Shown here one piece after another: positions 33,901-44,613 of a stretch of 64,000 nucleotides of DNA. The stretch's first letter is position 1; the number at the start of each line of letters is the position of its first letter. Position numbers and translations under genes: made by a program. Origin of the DNA: Phoronis australis (taxonomy: Eukaryota > Phoronida > Phoronidae); NCBI GenBank assembly GCA_002633005.1, contig NMRA01000041.1:687294-751293 (forward strand). Reading direction: 5' to 3'. Below the pieces are notes generated by a model. That model had not been told where the DNA came from and did not search any database. It worked only from the letters and a program-made list of their open reading frames with translations.

Positions 33901-36315
33901 GGCCTCAGCCTCACAAGTTCGATCCTAACAGGTAAATGGGTGCGTGGTGACTAATCCGTGAAGTGTTTAACTCAGGTCCTGCCTTATGTCAAAAGCGCTA
34001 AGCTATGACTAAGCTCAGCGGTTCTAAATTAAGTTGACCTCAACTTGTCAGTATTTGCTCACATTGGAAGTGGTTTCTTGGACTGCGAACAACTATGGGT
34101 TTGTCATTACTAGGCTCAAGGACCATTCAGACATTTTGAGTCTTGTCTCTAGAAGCAATGAAGTGCCAGTTGTTCTCAAATCAAAAATTCACTTCTAATG
34201 TGAGTAATCACCAAATTGATAGTTGTAGGTGATCCATTAAAATGTGGAGGGGATGTATTTTTCATTTGGCCTAGGAAATCAAAATTTATGCTTATCTTGC
34301 GATAATTGGAATCACAGTTTGGTTGCCTCATGCTATGCCTATCAAAATTGGCTCATGTTTCTACTAACTTGTTTTTTGTGTAACTAATAGGTTTAGTTCA
34401 AGTGAAAAAGCAAAGAGGCATCCCCATGCGTTCATTCCATTCGGTGGCGGTCCCAGAAACTGTNTGAGAACAACTATGGGTTTGTCATTACTAGGCTCAA
34501 GGACCATTCAGACATTTTGAGTCTGGTCTCTAGAAGCAATGAAGTGCCAGTTGTTCTCAAATCAAAAATTCACTTCTAATGTGAGTAATCACCAAATTGA
34601 TAGTTGTAGGTGATCCATTAAAATGTGGAGGGGATGTATTTTTCATTTGGCCTAGGAAATCAAAATTTATGCTTATCTTGCGATAATTGGAATCACAGTT
34701 TGGTTGCCTCATGCTATGCCTATCAAAATTGGCTCATGTTTCTACTAACTTGTTTTTTGTGTAACTAATAGGTTTAGTTCAAGTGAAAAAGCAAAGAGGC
34801 ATCCCCATGCGTTCATTCCATTCGGTGGCGGTCCCAGAAACTGTATAGGCTTGAGGTTCGCCATGATTGAAATGAAGACGGTGCTGGTCAGAGTTCTGCA
34901 GAAGTTTGCTCTAAGGAAATGCTCAGAAACGGAGGTAAGGTTTTTGTCAGAATTGCGGTGGTTTATTTGACATTTTTGCATTGATGTGAATTCTGTAAGA
35001 AAACCTAATATAACGTTAACCTTATAGCACAATGCAATGATGTTTAACTAAGTATATGCGCAATGTGTCTTTGTATTCATTTTTCATGCGCCCAGATTAT
35101 GTATATGAGGGCGCATTATGCTGTTGACGTGTCCAGCTGGCTGTCGTCCATCTGGCATCCGCTGCTGTATGTCCAAAACCCCTTGATCTAAGTTCATAAA
35201 ATTTTGCAGATATGTACCTTTCTGTATGTAATGGTATGAGTGACTTTTTGGACAGATCTTACGACCAGTGTGCCACCTAGTGTCAATTTTAGCTTTTTAC
35301 ATTTGCCTCTGCATCTTGTGTGCTTCTCAATGAATTTTCATGAAGTTTGGCAAATAGAGATAGCACCACCTTACCATTTTTTGAAGAATTCAATGTATTT
35401 TGCTCCATCTATTGGCCGCTTTTGGTGCTTTTGAGTCTGTCTTTTTGACGTCTGCTCCTTTATTGGCCAAACCACTTGAAGAAAAGTTAAGAATATTGGC
35501 ATATGTTCCTATTGGGAAGAGGATGACTGATAAAGATTTTTAAACACCTTCAGCTATTGAGGCACCTCCTAGTGTCAGTGTTTTTCCGTTCATGGCGGTA
35601 TCTCCTAAACTATGTGCAGATTCTTCATTAAAATTGGCTAGAGTATTTCTATGAAGGTAACAACAGATGATGACAATTTAAAGACGATACCACTACCGCT
35701 GTAACAATGGTGTCAGTTTTATTTTTTTCATATTCATCTGTTTTTTGGAGTTCCTGGACGGATTTTTATAAACATTGGAAATGGGTTTCTTTGAACGAAA
35801 CGACATGTTATTGTTTTCAGATGGATTTGATGGAGTGCCTGCCATGTAGTGGCAGTGTGCCCCTCAGTGGCAGTTTTATTTATTTTACGATCTTGGCAAG
35901 AGTGTTCCTGTTAAGGAGAGTGTTGCTGACTTACTATGCACCCCCTACAGGCTGTTTCAAAATTTCAGGCATTGTTGTCTTTAGTGGTAAATGTTAACCC
36001 TTATATCTGTGCTACATGCGATACTCAGGGGGGATCCATATCACCACTTTTTTTTTGCTCTTGTTTATTCATAATTATAATATTATTGATAACATGATCT
36101 ACCACTATCAACAACAATTGTTAGCAATTCCAATTCTCACTCTAGTCAAAAATCTACCAACTGTTATCAAAATTACCTGATGTCAACTTCATTGCCAGTC
36201 ACAAGAAATTTTGTAAATCAACTTTAAATTTTTTCAGGTGCCTTTGTCGCTGACGTCCAAGACAGCTATTGTCCCCAAACATGGAGTTTATGTGGAAATT
36301 GAAAAACGAAGCTAG
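18906..36315 (+). CDS. cytochrome P450, CYP3 clan, CYP3A/thromboxane-synthase (CYP5)-like
   Basis: Fifteen exons join in phase to 532 residues: 18906-18958, 19387-19483, 21227-21279, 22009-22105, 23489-23602, 25906-26000 (or copy 28016-28110), 26908-27056 (or copy 29019-29167), 29729-29865, 30292-30421, 31049-31141, 31575-31684, 32324-32412, 33791-33931, 34772-34934, 36238-36315. Residues 1-18 are the ER membrane anchor, followed by the proline hinge [13 protein letters not shown]. The I-helix AGYETT (339-344) keeps the acid-Thr pair of oxygen activation; the K-helix ExxR is E396-R399; FDPNRF is at 449-454; the heme loop is [10 protein letters not shown] with Cys477 as ligand. The insert before the I-helix and motifs such as SAYLLALNP resemble thromboxane synthase, but that enzyme lacks the Thr-Thr. 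It is likely an ER monooxygenase of unknown substrate. The exon 1 donor (GTTTGT) is weak; an in-frame upstream ATG (18843) is possible but lies before a good acceptor. Exons 1-2, 6-7 and 14 also exist as partner copies beside Ns. Confidence 0.92.
19484..21226. repeat. P450 intron with a 71-bp perfect-phase tandem duplication
   Basis: 20517-20587 is repeated at 20588-20658 with only one or two changes (the text around TTTGATATTTAGGCTGTTCA). The rest of the intron shows no gene. Near-identity of the two units indicates a recent duplication. Confidence 0.7.
22653..22926. mobile_element. MITE-like element with 17-bp perfect inverted repeats
   Basis: CTTTTGTGCGAACTCAA (22653-22669) is matched exactly by TTGAGTTCGCACAAAAG (22910-22926). 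The interior has further self-complementary text (AAATTTGAACTCAAAACTTT). About 274 bp, non-coding, in the P450 intron between exons 4 and 5. No clear target-site duplication. Confidence 0.5.
24010..24785. repeat. 17-bp GTTCACTACTCnGAgG minisatellite with inverted copies downstream
   Basis: About 33 degenerate tandem units of GGTTCACTACTCCGAAG-type text fill 24010-24600 and produce a spurious 167-codon frame rich in HYSEGSLLR. After the repeat-family fragment at 24620-24735, three copies appear inverted (GTAGTGAACCTT) at about 24738-24785. It lies in the P450 intron between exons 5 and 6. Confidence 0.85.
24620..24735 (-). repeat. fragment of the CTCF-motif repeat family (terminus only)
   Basis: The stretch starting TTTTTATGCGCCC and continuing through GTCACTTTGTCCTGGCGTC resembles the palindromic end of the repeat copies at 1-1117 and 36710, in the minus orientation. 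It splits the GTTCACTAC minisatellite from its inverted copies. No core motif is retained. Confidence 0.4.
24922..27216 (+). repeat. first copy of a duplicated segment (P450 exons 6 and 7), followed by an N
   Basis: Matches 27218-29330 at high identity. It contains exons 25906-26000 and 26908-27056. The exon 7 copies translate identically; the exon 6 copies differ by one Asp/Glu. Copy one carries 183 bp (about 25542-25724) absent from copy two, bounded by TATT on both sides. The N at 27217 sits exactly at the junction, so these are probably two alleles. Confidence 0.85.
27217..27217. other. assembly gap (single N)
   Basis: Single N between the two copies of the exon 6-7 segment. Confidence 0.95.
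27218..29330 (+). repeat. second copy of the P450 exon 6-7 segment
   Basis: Allelic or overlapping partner of 24922-27216, containing exons 28016-28110 and 29019-29167, and continuous with the downstream exon at 29729. Joining both copies would insert 81 residues twice and break the P450 fold, so only one copy can belong to the mRNA. Confidence 0.85.
29219..29285. repeat. dispersed short repeat shared with 47577-47640
   Basis: GAACTACTCCATCTAAATTG with the following TTTGGGTGGCATTCTCCTTT occurs here, in the partner copy at 27106-27170, and 18 kb away at 47577-47640. The shared block of about 65 bp is a fragment of an interspersed element; its boundaries are unknown. Confidence 0.5.
34084..34463 (+). 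repeat. first copy of a duplicated segment (start of P450 heme-loop exon), followed by an N
   Basis: Near-identical to 34465-34844. The exon begins at 34391 and is cut within the heme motif after the Cys codon TGT; the N follows at 34464. The complete exon is 34772-34934. Confidence 0.88.
34464..34464. other. assembly gap (single N)
   Basis: Single N between two 380-bp copies of the intron 13/exon 14 boundary. Confidence 0.95.
35085..36000 (-). repeat. interspersed repeat with CTCF-like cores, copy D (minus orientation)
   Basis: Begins with CATGCGCCCAGATTATGTATATGAGGGCGCATTATG-like text, the family terminus, and carries cores readable on the minus strand at 35270-35284 (GTGCCACCTAGTGTC on the plus strand) plus eroded ones near 35405, 35565 and 35855. 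It lies in the last intron of the P450 gene (34935-36237). Confidence 0.65.
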
Positions 36316-36527
36316 AAATTTTGTCATAATAAAACTTGGATTTTATCATTACACCAAGAGAAAATTATGTCATTCTGTTTATGATATTGTATTGGCTGTG
36401 ATTACCCTAATTTTAGGTATTTACCTCAGTGCAGCGCTGTCTTTGAAATTCATTGTTTTGGTTCACGTTTTAGTGGAACCCTTTGTTTTGTGGTGTTCCT
36501 AATTACACACAATGACACTCTGGACTG

Positions 36528-36533
36528 AATAAA
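36528..36533 (+). terminator. polyadenylation signal AATAAA of the P450 gene
   Basis: AATAAA about 215 bases after the P450 stop codon (36313-36315), followed by GT-rich sequence. A consistent 3' end for the transcript. Confidence 0.55.
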
Positions 36534-36709
36534 GTTCATTGATTGCATTGACAAGAGGATCCGTGCTTGCTTTGTGTTTGAAGTTTGACACTTCGGCTTG
36601 ACCTAGTTATTACTGCTTGGCACTTTTGGTATATTAATTAACACAGTATTTGTCTTGCAATACTCGGGTATCAATTTTCAGATTTCTGTTAATGTATATT
36701 GCAATGTTT

Positions 36710-37735
36710 TTATGAGTCCACATATTTATATGGGTGCATTATGCCATTATCCCTGTCCGTCCTGCGTCCATCCGTCCGGCGTCCACTCCTCTACCTCCAA
36801 AACCCTCTGATGTATGTTCATAAAATTGTGCACATTGTTATGTTCATTTTATGGATGGGGACAGCATGAGTGAATTTTTAGATGGCTGTGACTATCGGTG
36901 TGTCCCGTAGGGACAATTTTAATTTTTTTAACGTTTACCTCTGTATCTTCAAAGGTGCTCAATGGATTTTCATAAAATTGGACAAATAGTTACCTATTAG
37001 TGAGATGACACTACTTTTCCGTTTTCGGATGGATTCAAGTATTTTGCACCACCTAGTGGTCATTTTTTTATTGTTCTGGAGTCTTGTATTTTGGCGTCTT
37101 TATTAAACTTGGCAAGTGTATTTTTATGAAGTTGACAATGGACGATGGCGACTTTCGGACGTATGGACAAATGGTCTCTCCCCTAGTGGCAATTTTATTA
37201 TTTTTGCCTGTGTTTCTTTGAAGTTCATCGTGGGATTTTTATGAAATTTGGTAAATACCCTTCTATTATTGAAAAAAACATGGCATGATCTCGTTTTCAG
37301 GTGGATTTCAATATTTTGTGCCATCTAATGGCCATTTTTACTGTTTTCTGATCTGTTTTTGGCGTCTGCCCCTCTATCAACCAACCCATCCTAAGGATTG
37401 TTTGGAAAATTGAGGTTTATGTTTCTGCTATAAAGAGGACGGCTGATGATGATTTTTGTACCACTTGGACTGTGACTGTGGCATTTATGACTGTTTCTCC
37501 CAAACCCTCTTTATCAAATTTAGCAAGTGTATTAGACTATGGACAAGGACGACATTTTGACAGGTCCGACTACTGCTGTGCCCCCTAGTGGCAATTTTAT
37601 TTTTTACGTTCACAGCTGTATTTTCTTAACCCTTTGCAAGATCTTTGTGAAATTTGGCAGATTTTCATGAGCTTTGGCCGATAGTTTTTAGAGACGACAC
37701 CTTCCCATTTTTGGATTGGCTCAATGTATTCCGTG
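36710..37735 (-). repeat. interspersed repeat with CTCF-like cores, copy E (minus orientation)
   Basis: Starts at the terminus GTCCACATATTTATATGGGTGC just after the P450 3' end. Minus-strand cores are at 37046-37059 (GCACCACCTAGTGG), about 37178-37190, 37319-37334 and 37579-37592 (GTGCCCCCTAGTGG), spaced 130-260 bp. Same family as copies A, B and D. No gene. Confidence 0.7.
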
Positions 37736-40700
37736 CTGTTTTTTGTGATACAAATAAACACGGCTAGAAGCAACACCGTTTGCGGTGCAGTCGTGGACGC
37801 ATTTCAACGGTCCGCGTTGCTCTTGTTACACTTTAAATTTTGTGATTCTGTTATTGAAAATGTGACATTTATCAAAGATGAAGCTGAACTATATATACAT
37901 GTATATGTGTCGTTTGCGACGTTTAAATTACGGTAAATAAATTAATGTAAAAAGACTTACTGGTTTGTTTAAAGCACTGTTGTTACAGCATCAATGCCTT
38001 TAATAGAACAGTCTTAGTTTACAGCTGATAGAAAACTACACGTCACAAGACGCTCCTCCGTAGAAATCAGCCCAGCTGGCACTACACAATAGAATATGAG
38101 GCGGGTGCCTATCGTGGAGTAATCATAATAGATACCACAGATGCACCTTGTTCAGTGTCCTTTGGTGCCGAATTACATGTATATAACGAAGCTACAGCAT
38201 GAAGACCCGCTTAACTCGGGGCTCTGGATTTGTATAAACTGATAAAAAATGATGTCTATCAGGGATGCTCCTGGCGACTGCATATTTGCCATTGTTGCAA
38301 AATAAAAAAATGTCGGTATATCTAGGTGAAGGACACCTCAAATCGGGAAAATGTCCCCCGTAACGCACAAAAATGGATCGGGGAGGTAGAAGTGTGGAAA
38401 TTTTATAGCCACGTATCAACACAACGACGTTGGTATATTATCAAATATCGTCGCGGACATCCCAAAAACTTGACCTGGCTGGATACGGATGAAGCTTCAA
38501 AAATTGGGACGGTCCCTGGGAACAGTTGTTAAGTATGCCACCGTCTGGGACAATGCCATGGTTAGACGAAGCGCAGCCAAGTGACGTCTACACCTTGTGC
38601 GATTTGGCTATTTTTAGCGTATCGTTAGTACGGGTTGTTCATTTTTGACGTCGACACCTTAAGGTTGCCCACTCGTGATAATCATGAAAAGAATCCTATC
38701 CTGACACCCTCACCGGTCGAGTTTGGGCAACTTCACCAACCTTGAAATCCGCCGCTAACTTCAAAGAAACTGTCCAGCTTCAGCTGATGTTATCGTTCTC
38801 TGGATATTAACTTGGGTACTCATGCGCGAAATTGCCTTTGTAAACACTGAGGTCGACAACGTTATTTTTTTAAATTTTCATATTGAAATTTTTTTAAATA
38901 GCATGTCTGAATAGTTCGGAAATGCACACGTGGTAAGGTTTTTCAATTTTGAAAATTTGACTAGAAATGTGACTTTTATTACCTGAGGTTTGAAAATGGT
39001 TCACAGTAGGTATTCTGCTTCATTAACTCTGCGCCGTGCAACCTAATGGGCCAATTATCAAGGGTCATAAACCATCAAGGAAAGCCAAGTGTCACCCTAC
39101 AATTTTGCATGAGCTTATAACGACAGACGGATACGGTCATATTTCTGCTGCCAACTCGTCGGATCGGCATTGAAACCTTTATGTGACCGAAAATTGTTGT
39201 GCCTATATGAGATGGCCGTGAAATTTGTGGCCACCAATGAGGCCAGTCCCCCGTGTCTCGACGCGCAATACCTCTTATTCGTCGGTCACTGCTATGTACC
39301 GTGTTTCGTGCTGAATCAGTATTTTTTGCTGAAACCTGCTACAATGCAAGGGTAAGCGTCAAATAAGTTTTGAGACTGAAGATGCCGGTTAGACAAAGAC
39401 AACTATTTGTCCATGAGAATCTTTCCATACTGTCGCAGCGGTTATTGCTGGCTGAAAGCCATCTCTGTACCCGAAATCCCAAAAAAGAATCGGGTAATGA
39501 AAGAGCAGGCACTGTGTTAAGTGGCTATGCGTATTCTCAAATTCGTACATTGTGTTGTTGGCTGCGAAATGAAATGTAGCGCGCAAAACCCATTATTGCG
39601 CCTCTGTGTGCATGTTTCTTTGAATGCCAAGGGAATTTTGTTATTTACATTGCGTTTCTCAGTTCTTGATGATTTTATCAGCTCAGGCGAAGCTCGGTCG
39701 GTGATATGACTAATGAACCTGGCGAATGACACCAACTTAAAAGGACAAGCGTTGAAGCGGCTTAATAAACACGAAACGTGTTCTGTCCAAGAAGCGAAAT
39801 TTTGATGTAAACCATTTGAAATGGTCACTAACTTATCGTTATTTATATCAAAAATGATTTCTTGATTGCAAAGAACTGCCGCTGCCTTATTTATTGACTC
39901 CATGGTCGACACATGAAATGACACGCCGTGACAAACCAACTTGTAGAGCCTACGTTCAACAATCTGTCAGATCTTCCCGTAGGCATGAATGTACCTCCAA
40001 TTTGATCAAATAACAATTAGAGACTAATTTAATTACGGTTAGTGGTCAAATTAATCGAACTTTGGTTTTGTGACGCCAGTGGGGGGTTTATCTAATACTA
40101 AGCACTGTTGGTTTGGAATTTAGCGAACTCGTCTGCTGTTACCGTTTCGGCATTAGCACTACTGCTGGTGCGATCTCTCGTGGTGTAGTCTGGGATTAAA
40201 GATGTAAACTGGCTACCGCGGTTAAAGCGTTGAGGGAGCACCGTGCTGAAAAGCTCCCCGATTAGAGTATTGAAAGTGACGGTATGGGAAAGGCATCGAT
40301 ATGACAACAAATGTTGCACTGAATGTATAGTCAACAGTTAAAACATTGCATCGCTGCCAGTCAACCCAGTGTTCCTATTATCTGAAGTTTCTTTAAGTCT
40401 CTGAGGACCATCGAACACTTGGAGCATTAAAAGAAGCTATAGAAACTATAGAAATGGCCGGTTATTCGGAAACTCGACTGGCTCAAACGGAAATTACCCG
40501 TCTTTAATTCTGAAACTCGTAAGAAAGAACCTTGAGGCCAGGCATTCATGTGAGAACAAAGTGGTATTCTTGAAATTCTTTACTGTAAGGATAAGTTTGT
40601 TTTTAAGAAGTTGGCAAGAAGATTGTGACATTTTCAAGGCAAAAAGTTGTAAGTACGATTTTATTATTTATCGCAATCTCCGTTCAAGTAAAAATAATAA

Positions 40701-41483
40701 TTATAATATTCACGTTATAAACGAAAGTGGTCTAATTTAATTGCACCCTTTTTGGCCTAATGGTAAAGAACTTGCTTTCATAATATGCAACCCATCATTT
40801 GAAACTTCATCAATCTGTAAATCAAATTTCAAATAATGTCCATTGTAGGTCTCGAAAAGTTGCTTACATCAATATTTTGAATACTTATATTTTAGATGCA
40901 TGCAAACCAATCCAAAATATTAGATACTGAGTTTTCAATTTATCATGTGCTTATTATCTTGTAAAAGTAAAATGCAAAATTCCGTGAAACGTATAATACG
41001 AAAATGTTGGCGTGCGTGCATTAAGCAAAACAATATTTTAGTTGACATGAATTGAAAAACATTGCTCGTATGTTGCCTAACCAATACCATATATGCGCGC
41101 CTAAGTTTAGGTCCATGCGCATGTATGTTTATGCGCTTTTATTGAATCTAGATGCTTGTGCCTAATATTGCCGGTGAAACTTGAGCAAAATCAAGGAGCA
41201 AGTAAAATGGGGAATATTTAATTCATCTTAACCACGGCACAGTTTCGAACATACTAATCAGGTGCAATTATAGGGGCTTTTAATAGCGTGGTTATACATG
41301 GTGTATTTTACTGAGCATGCTCCCGTCTGTTGAGAAAAAAATAACATTAAGTCATGAATTTGTAAAGGTAGGATTAATCTTTCCTATGATTTCACGCAGC
41401 AACTTCGGCGGGGTTGAGTTCGTAGACGCAAGAGTTCTAGCCTGTAAACTAGTGTGATCAAGTGCTTAGCTTGCGTGCTGGCT
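37736..41483. other. intergenic, no gene recognised
   Basis: Between the repeat copy after the P450 and the inverted-repeat element upstream of the GPCR. Open frames up to 140 codons (minus strand, 39517-39939) lack recognisable motifs or splice partners. Non-coding 5' exons of the GPCR may lie here but cannot be placed. Confidence 0.4.
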
Positions 41484-42097
41484 CGCTGGTTCCCTGCGTA
41501 CCGCTAGGTGGTCAGCAGCCAGCACGCAGGTATCACTTACTTTTCCTCGCGAATTTTTTTACACCGGCGTTTCTAATTGGCTAGTCGAATTCTCAACAGG
41601 TAGCACTTTACGCAAACAAACTGGCATGCCTGATGGACTGAAGTGTAAATGTGGTCTGTTGTACAGACAAATCGGTGCTTAAAATTTATGTTCAGGAAAT
41701 GTGAATCCTAGAAATTGTGGTTGCGCCTTTTCGGAGTGCATCTTTCTACTGTCGATGACTTTTCTTTACGATACTGTCCTGAATTCATACAGTATGAATA
41801 ACACACCGATTAAATCGGCCAGATGTGTGTTTTGTGCTTCAAGCACGCGGCTCAAAACATCACTGCAGAAATAAAATAGTTGCTGCGACGCCACTTGCAT
41901 GACAAAAAAAAGGCTAAAAATCGTTCACAGTCCATTTTTTCACGGTGTTGTAAAGCTAACCAATGACTGCTGAGGTTACAACAACCAATGCTAAAGCGCG
42001 CGTGCCACTGCGTGATAGCTGTGTGTTGGCTAGGCACGTAGGGAACCAGCGAGGCGTGCTGGCTACCGACCACCTAACGGCACGCAGGGAACCAGCG
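41484..42097. mobile_element. inverted-repeat element, 44-bp arms
   Basis: CGCTGGTTCCCTGCGTACCG, continuing to 41527, is matched inverted by 42054-42097 with about four differences over 44 bp. A second GCTGGTTCCCT copy lies inverted at about 42039-42052, and looser similarity continues outward (GATCAAGTGCTTAGC against GCAAGTCTTCGC). Probably a non-autonomous DNA transposon about 400 bp upstream of the GPCR. Confidence 0.55.
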
Positions 42098-42484
42098 AAG
42101 TGATGCATGACGCAGATTCGCGAAGACTTGCGTGATCTCATGTGTTTTAGCGATTGTACTGCGTCAGCGGAACGGGCACCAGAATACATGATGAGTCGTC
42201 TGCCAAAGAATGTCCTAAAAGCTGTGGAAACTTGAGAATAATATTCCCGCCGTACACACTATCATTATTATCAGTTCTTCGTCTTTATTCGTGTACCACA
42301 AGAAATTCTTAACTTTCACTTAGAAGAAATTTTGTGACAAATTAGTTTTACAATTAGAACTAGAAACTGATTTGGTCCCCTGATTAAACAAGGATGGCAT
42401 CTTAGTGACATTAATGTATTAATTTGGGCAAAGTGTGTATTTCTGTATAATTTACAAGTGTTGGTTTTCTTCTCCTCAGGTAAA

Positions 42485-43627
42485 ATGAACGACACAGGTC
42501 TCATTCACGGGTGTCTAGACAACCAGACTTCCGGTCAACGAGAACCCCTGTCAGTGATTATCGTAGAATCCTTTGTGCTGGTATTGTTTATTAGCCTGGG
42601 TGTTACGGGCAACCTGCTTATAATGGCTGCCGTGTTCAAAGATTCAACTCTACGTAAACAGATCGGTAACGTGTTCATTCTAAATTTGGCCATTGCAGAC
42701 CTACTTGTGACGTCTGTACTTTTTCCTATCACTCTCGCCAATGTCATCGCGGAGGGAAATGTTCTGCGGAATGAAGACTCGTTGTGTTCAATAATGGGCT
42801 TTCTCATCCTTTTCTGCAGTGGTCTGTCTATCTATGGTTTGATAACCATAGCTTTCAATCGCTATATCTCAATATGCCACAATACCAAATACGATGATAT
42901 TTTCACCAAGATCAACACTTCTGTCATGGTGGTTGTCTTTTGGATTCTGAGCGCCGTCTGTTCAATGACTCCTCTGTTTGGCTTCGGCCATTATGTGTAC
43001 ATAGAAGCAGAGAAGGTGTGTTCATTTGGAAGACTTGATTACCAACATACAATGTACTTAATCTTAATAGGCATTGTAATTCCGATGATTGTCATATTTG
43101 TTCTGTATGGCAAGATATTTCTTCACATTCGGTCCGTCTCCAAAATACTGCACTCTCACGGACTCGTATCCACCAAGAATGATAAGAAACAGAAGGCCAC
43201 TATGACGTTGTTCATTGTGTTTCTCTTCTTCGTTATCTTCTGGGTTCCTTTCGGATTGGTTACGATAATTGACCCGCGTGACAAGTGGTCTCCGTATTTG
43301 CATCGATACTCAGCTTGGCTCGCCATGAGTAATTCGTGTGTTAACAGTTTCATATACGGATTGCGTAGTAAACAATTCCGCATTGCTTACAAGCATGTGC
43401 TGTTTCACTGGAAGACAAACACCGTAGTTCCATTCACTGAGACCAGACGACAGGTGTCTGGCGCACAAGCGATATATCACGTGACGTTCGCCACTGAGAC
43501 CACAGTTGGAAGTAGTCGGAGCCTCGAAAGATGCACTTCATCGCAAGAGCGAATGACTCTAAGCCCTTTCAAGAGAACGCAACTGACTTCACCAAAAACT
43601 CACGATCCAGACACTCCGAAAATCTAA
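42485..43627 (+). CDS. melatonin-receptor-like rhodopsin-class GPCR, 380 aa, single coding exon
   Basis: Seven hydrophobic segments span about residues 24-292. The N terminus carries two sequons (N2DT, N13QT). Landmarks are GN in TM1 (42-43), NLAIADLL in TM2, a conserved disulfide pair C101-C179, NRY at 125-127 instead of DRY followed by ICHNTKYD, FWVPF in TM6, and NSCVNSFIYG in TM7 in place of NPxxY. NRY plus ICHSxKYD and N(A/S)xxY are signatures of the melatonin receptor/GPR50 group and its invertebrate relatives. I chose the ATG at 42485 because an acceptor (TTCTTCTCCTCAG) ends four bases before it, so the in-frame ATG at 42458 lies in an intron. It probably acts at the plasma membrane through G proteins; the ligand is unknown, since the group is expanded in invertebrates. 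Confidence 0.9.
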   Translation: MNDTGLIHGCLDNQTSGQREPLSVIIVESFVLVLFISLGVTGNLLIMAAVFKDSTLRKQIGNVFILNLAIADLLVTSVLFPITLANVIAEGNVLRNEDSLCSIMGFLILFCSGLSIYGLITIAFNRYISICHNTKYDDIFTKINTSVMVVVFWILSAVCSMTPLFGFGHYVYIEAEKVCSFGRLDYQHTMYLILIGIVIPMIVIFVLYGKIFLHIRSVSKILHSHGLVSTKNDKKQKATMTLFIVFLFFVIFWVPFGLVTIIDPRDKWSPYLHRYSAWLAMSNSCVNSFIYGLRSKQFRIAYKHVLFHWKTNTVVPFTETRRQVSGAQAIYHVTFATETTVGSSRSLERCTSSQERMTLSPFKRTQLTSPKTHDPDTPKI

Positions 43628-44613
43628 TCGGCCTTTCATGAAGTCAAAAACGCACTCTTCGCGTAATGAGAACGGCAGTTGAAAGTTTCAGTTGACTGCT
43701 CATCACATAGAAGAATGGCTGTTGCGTTCGCGTCCATGAAACAGTCAGTTGGACCATGGCTGGACTCCATTTAGTGTGCCAGTGTATTCTAAACGCTTTC
43801 GACACCAGACAAATGCTTTCTTGCTCTTTCTGGGCTTAACTCTATTTGTTGTACATTATATTTATCGTAACCAGCATTTAAAAAATCCTAAAAATTACAC
43901 TGGGTTTTGTGAAACGCTAACATAATTCGAGATGAGTTATTGAATGTGAACCGTCGTCTTTCAAACAGCATTTCTGTCATTGACGCAGACAGGAAACAAG
44001 CTAAGATAATACAAGTACCGGAAATAACGATTGTTGCACCTTGGAGTTGCCAACGGCAAAGTTGTTATCAAAACTACACAATCGGGCTGAGGGCAAAAAA
44101 TCTTATTTTTCGGCATTGTTGCTGGGTAGGATAGACTTCTTGAAGTATCAAGTTAGGATTGACCAGAGTTGTAAAACAGCTAACTTCATTTTGTCATGAT
44201 TTTTGTTAGAAATCGTTGATTACTGACGTTGGCTTCTAGTCATTTATATTGCAAAAATGACCTCGATTTCAAATCACCGAGTCACTTACTAGAAAAACCT
44301 CAGCGTTTGCCCACAAAAGCTTCACTTCCGTCAGGCACTTTTTAGCTTTATCGTTGTTGTTACTGCTCTTGTGGCGGGTTCATTAAATATCACACAGTTC
44401 GTCATTTCAAACCCGGCTAATGTTTGCTGTCGCTTCCTTGCAATGTGGGAACAACGATAATTTACTGTAAGCCTAACCTGCCGGGTTAACGCACAGGGCG
44501 TTTGAATTGAAAATAACTCAAGCATCGGCTGGGCATTAATCGAACATGGTCTTGTTATAAGAAGTTAACTGGTGGTGGGCGCTTACCCGGACGAGAACGG
44601 ATTTGTACACTGC
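43628..44613. other. intergenic, nothing recognised
   Basis: GPCR 3' flank. No canonical AATAAA close to the stop codon, no gene and no structured repeat noted. Confidence 0.35.

Noticed and set aside
39517-39939. 140-codon open frame on the minus strand
   Set aside because: Longest orphan frame in the intergenic region, but no recognisable motif, no splice partner and overlapping open frames on the other strand.
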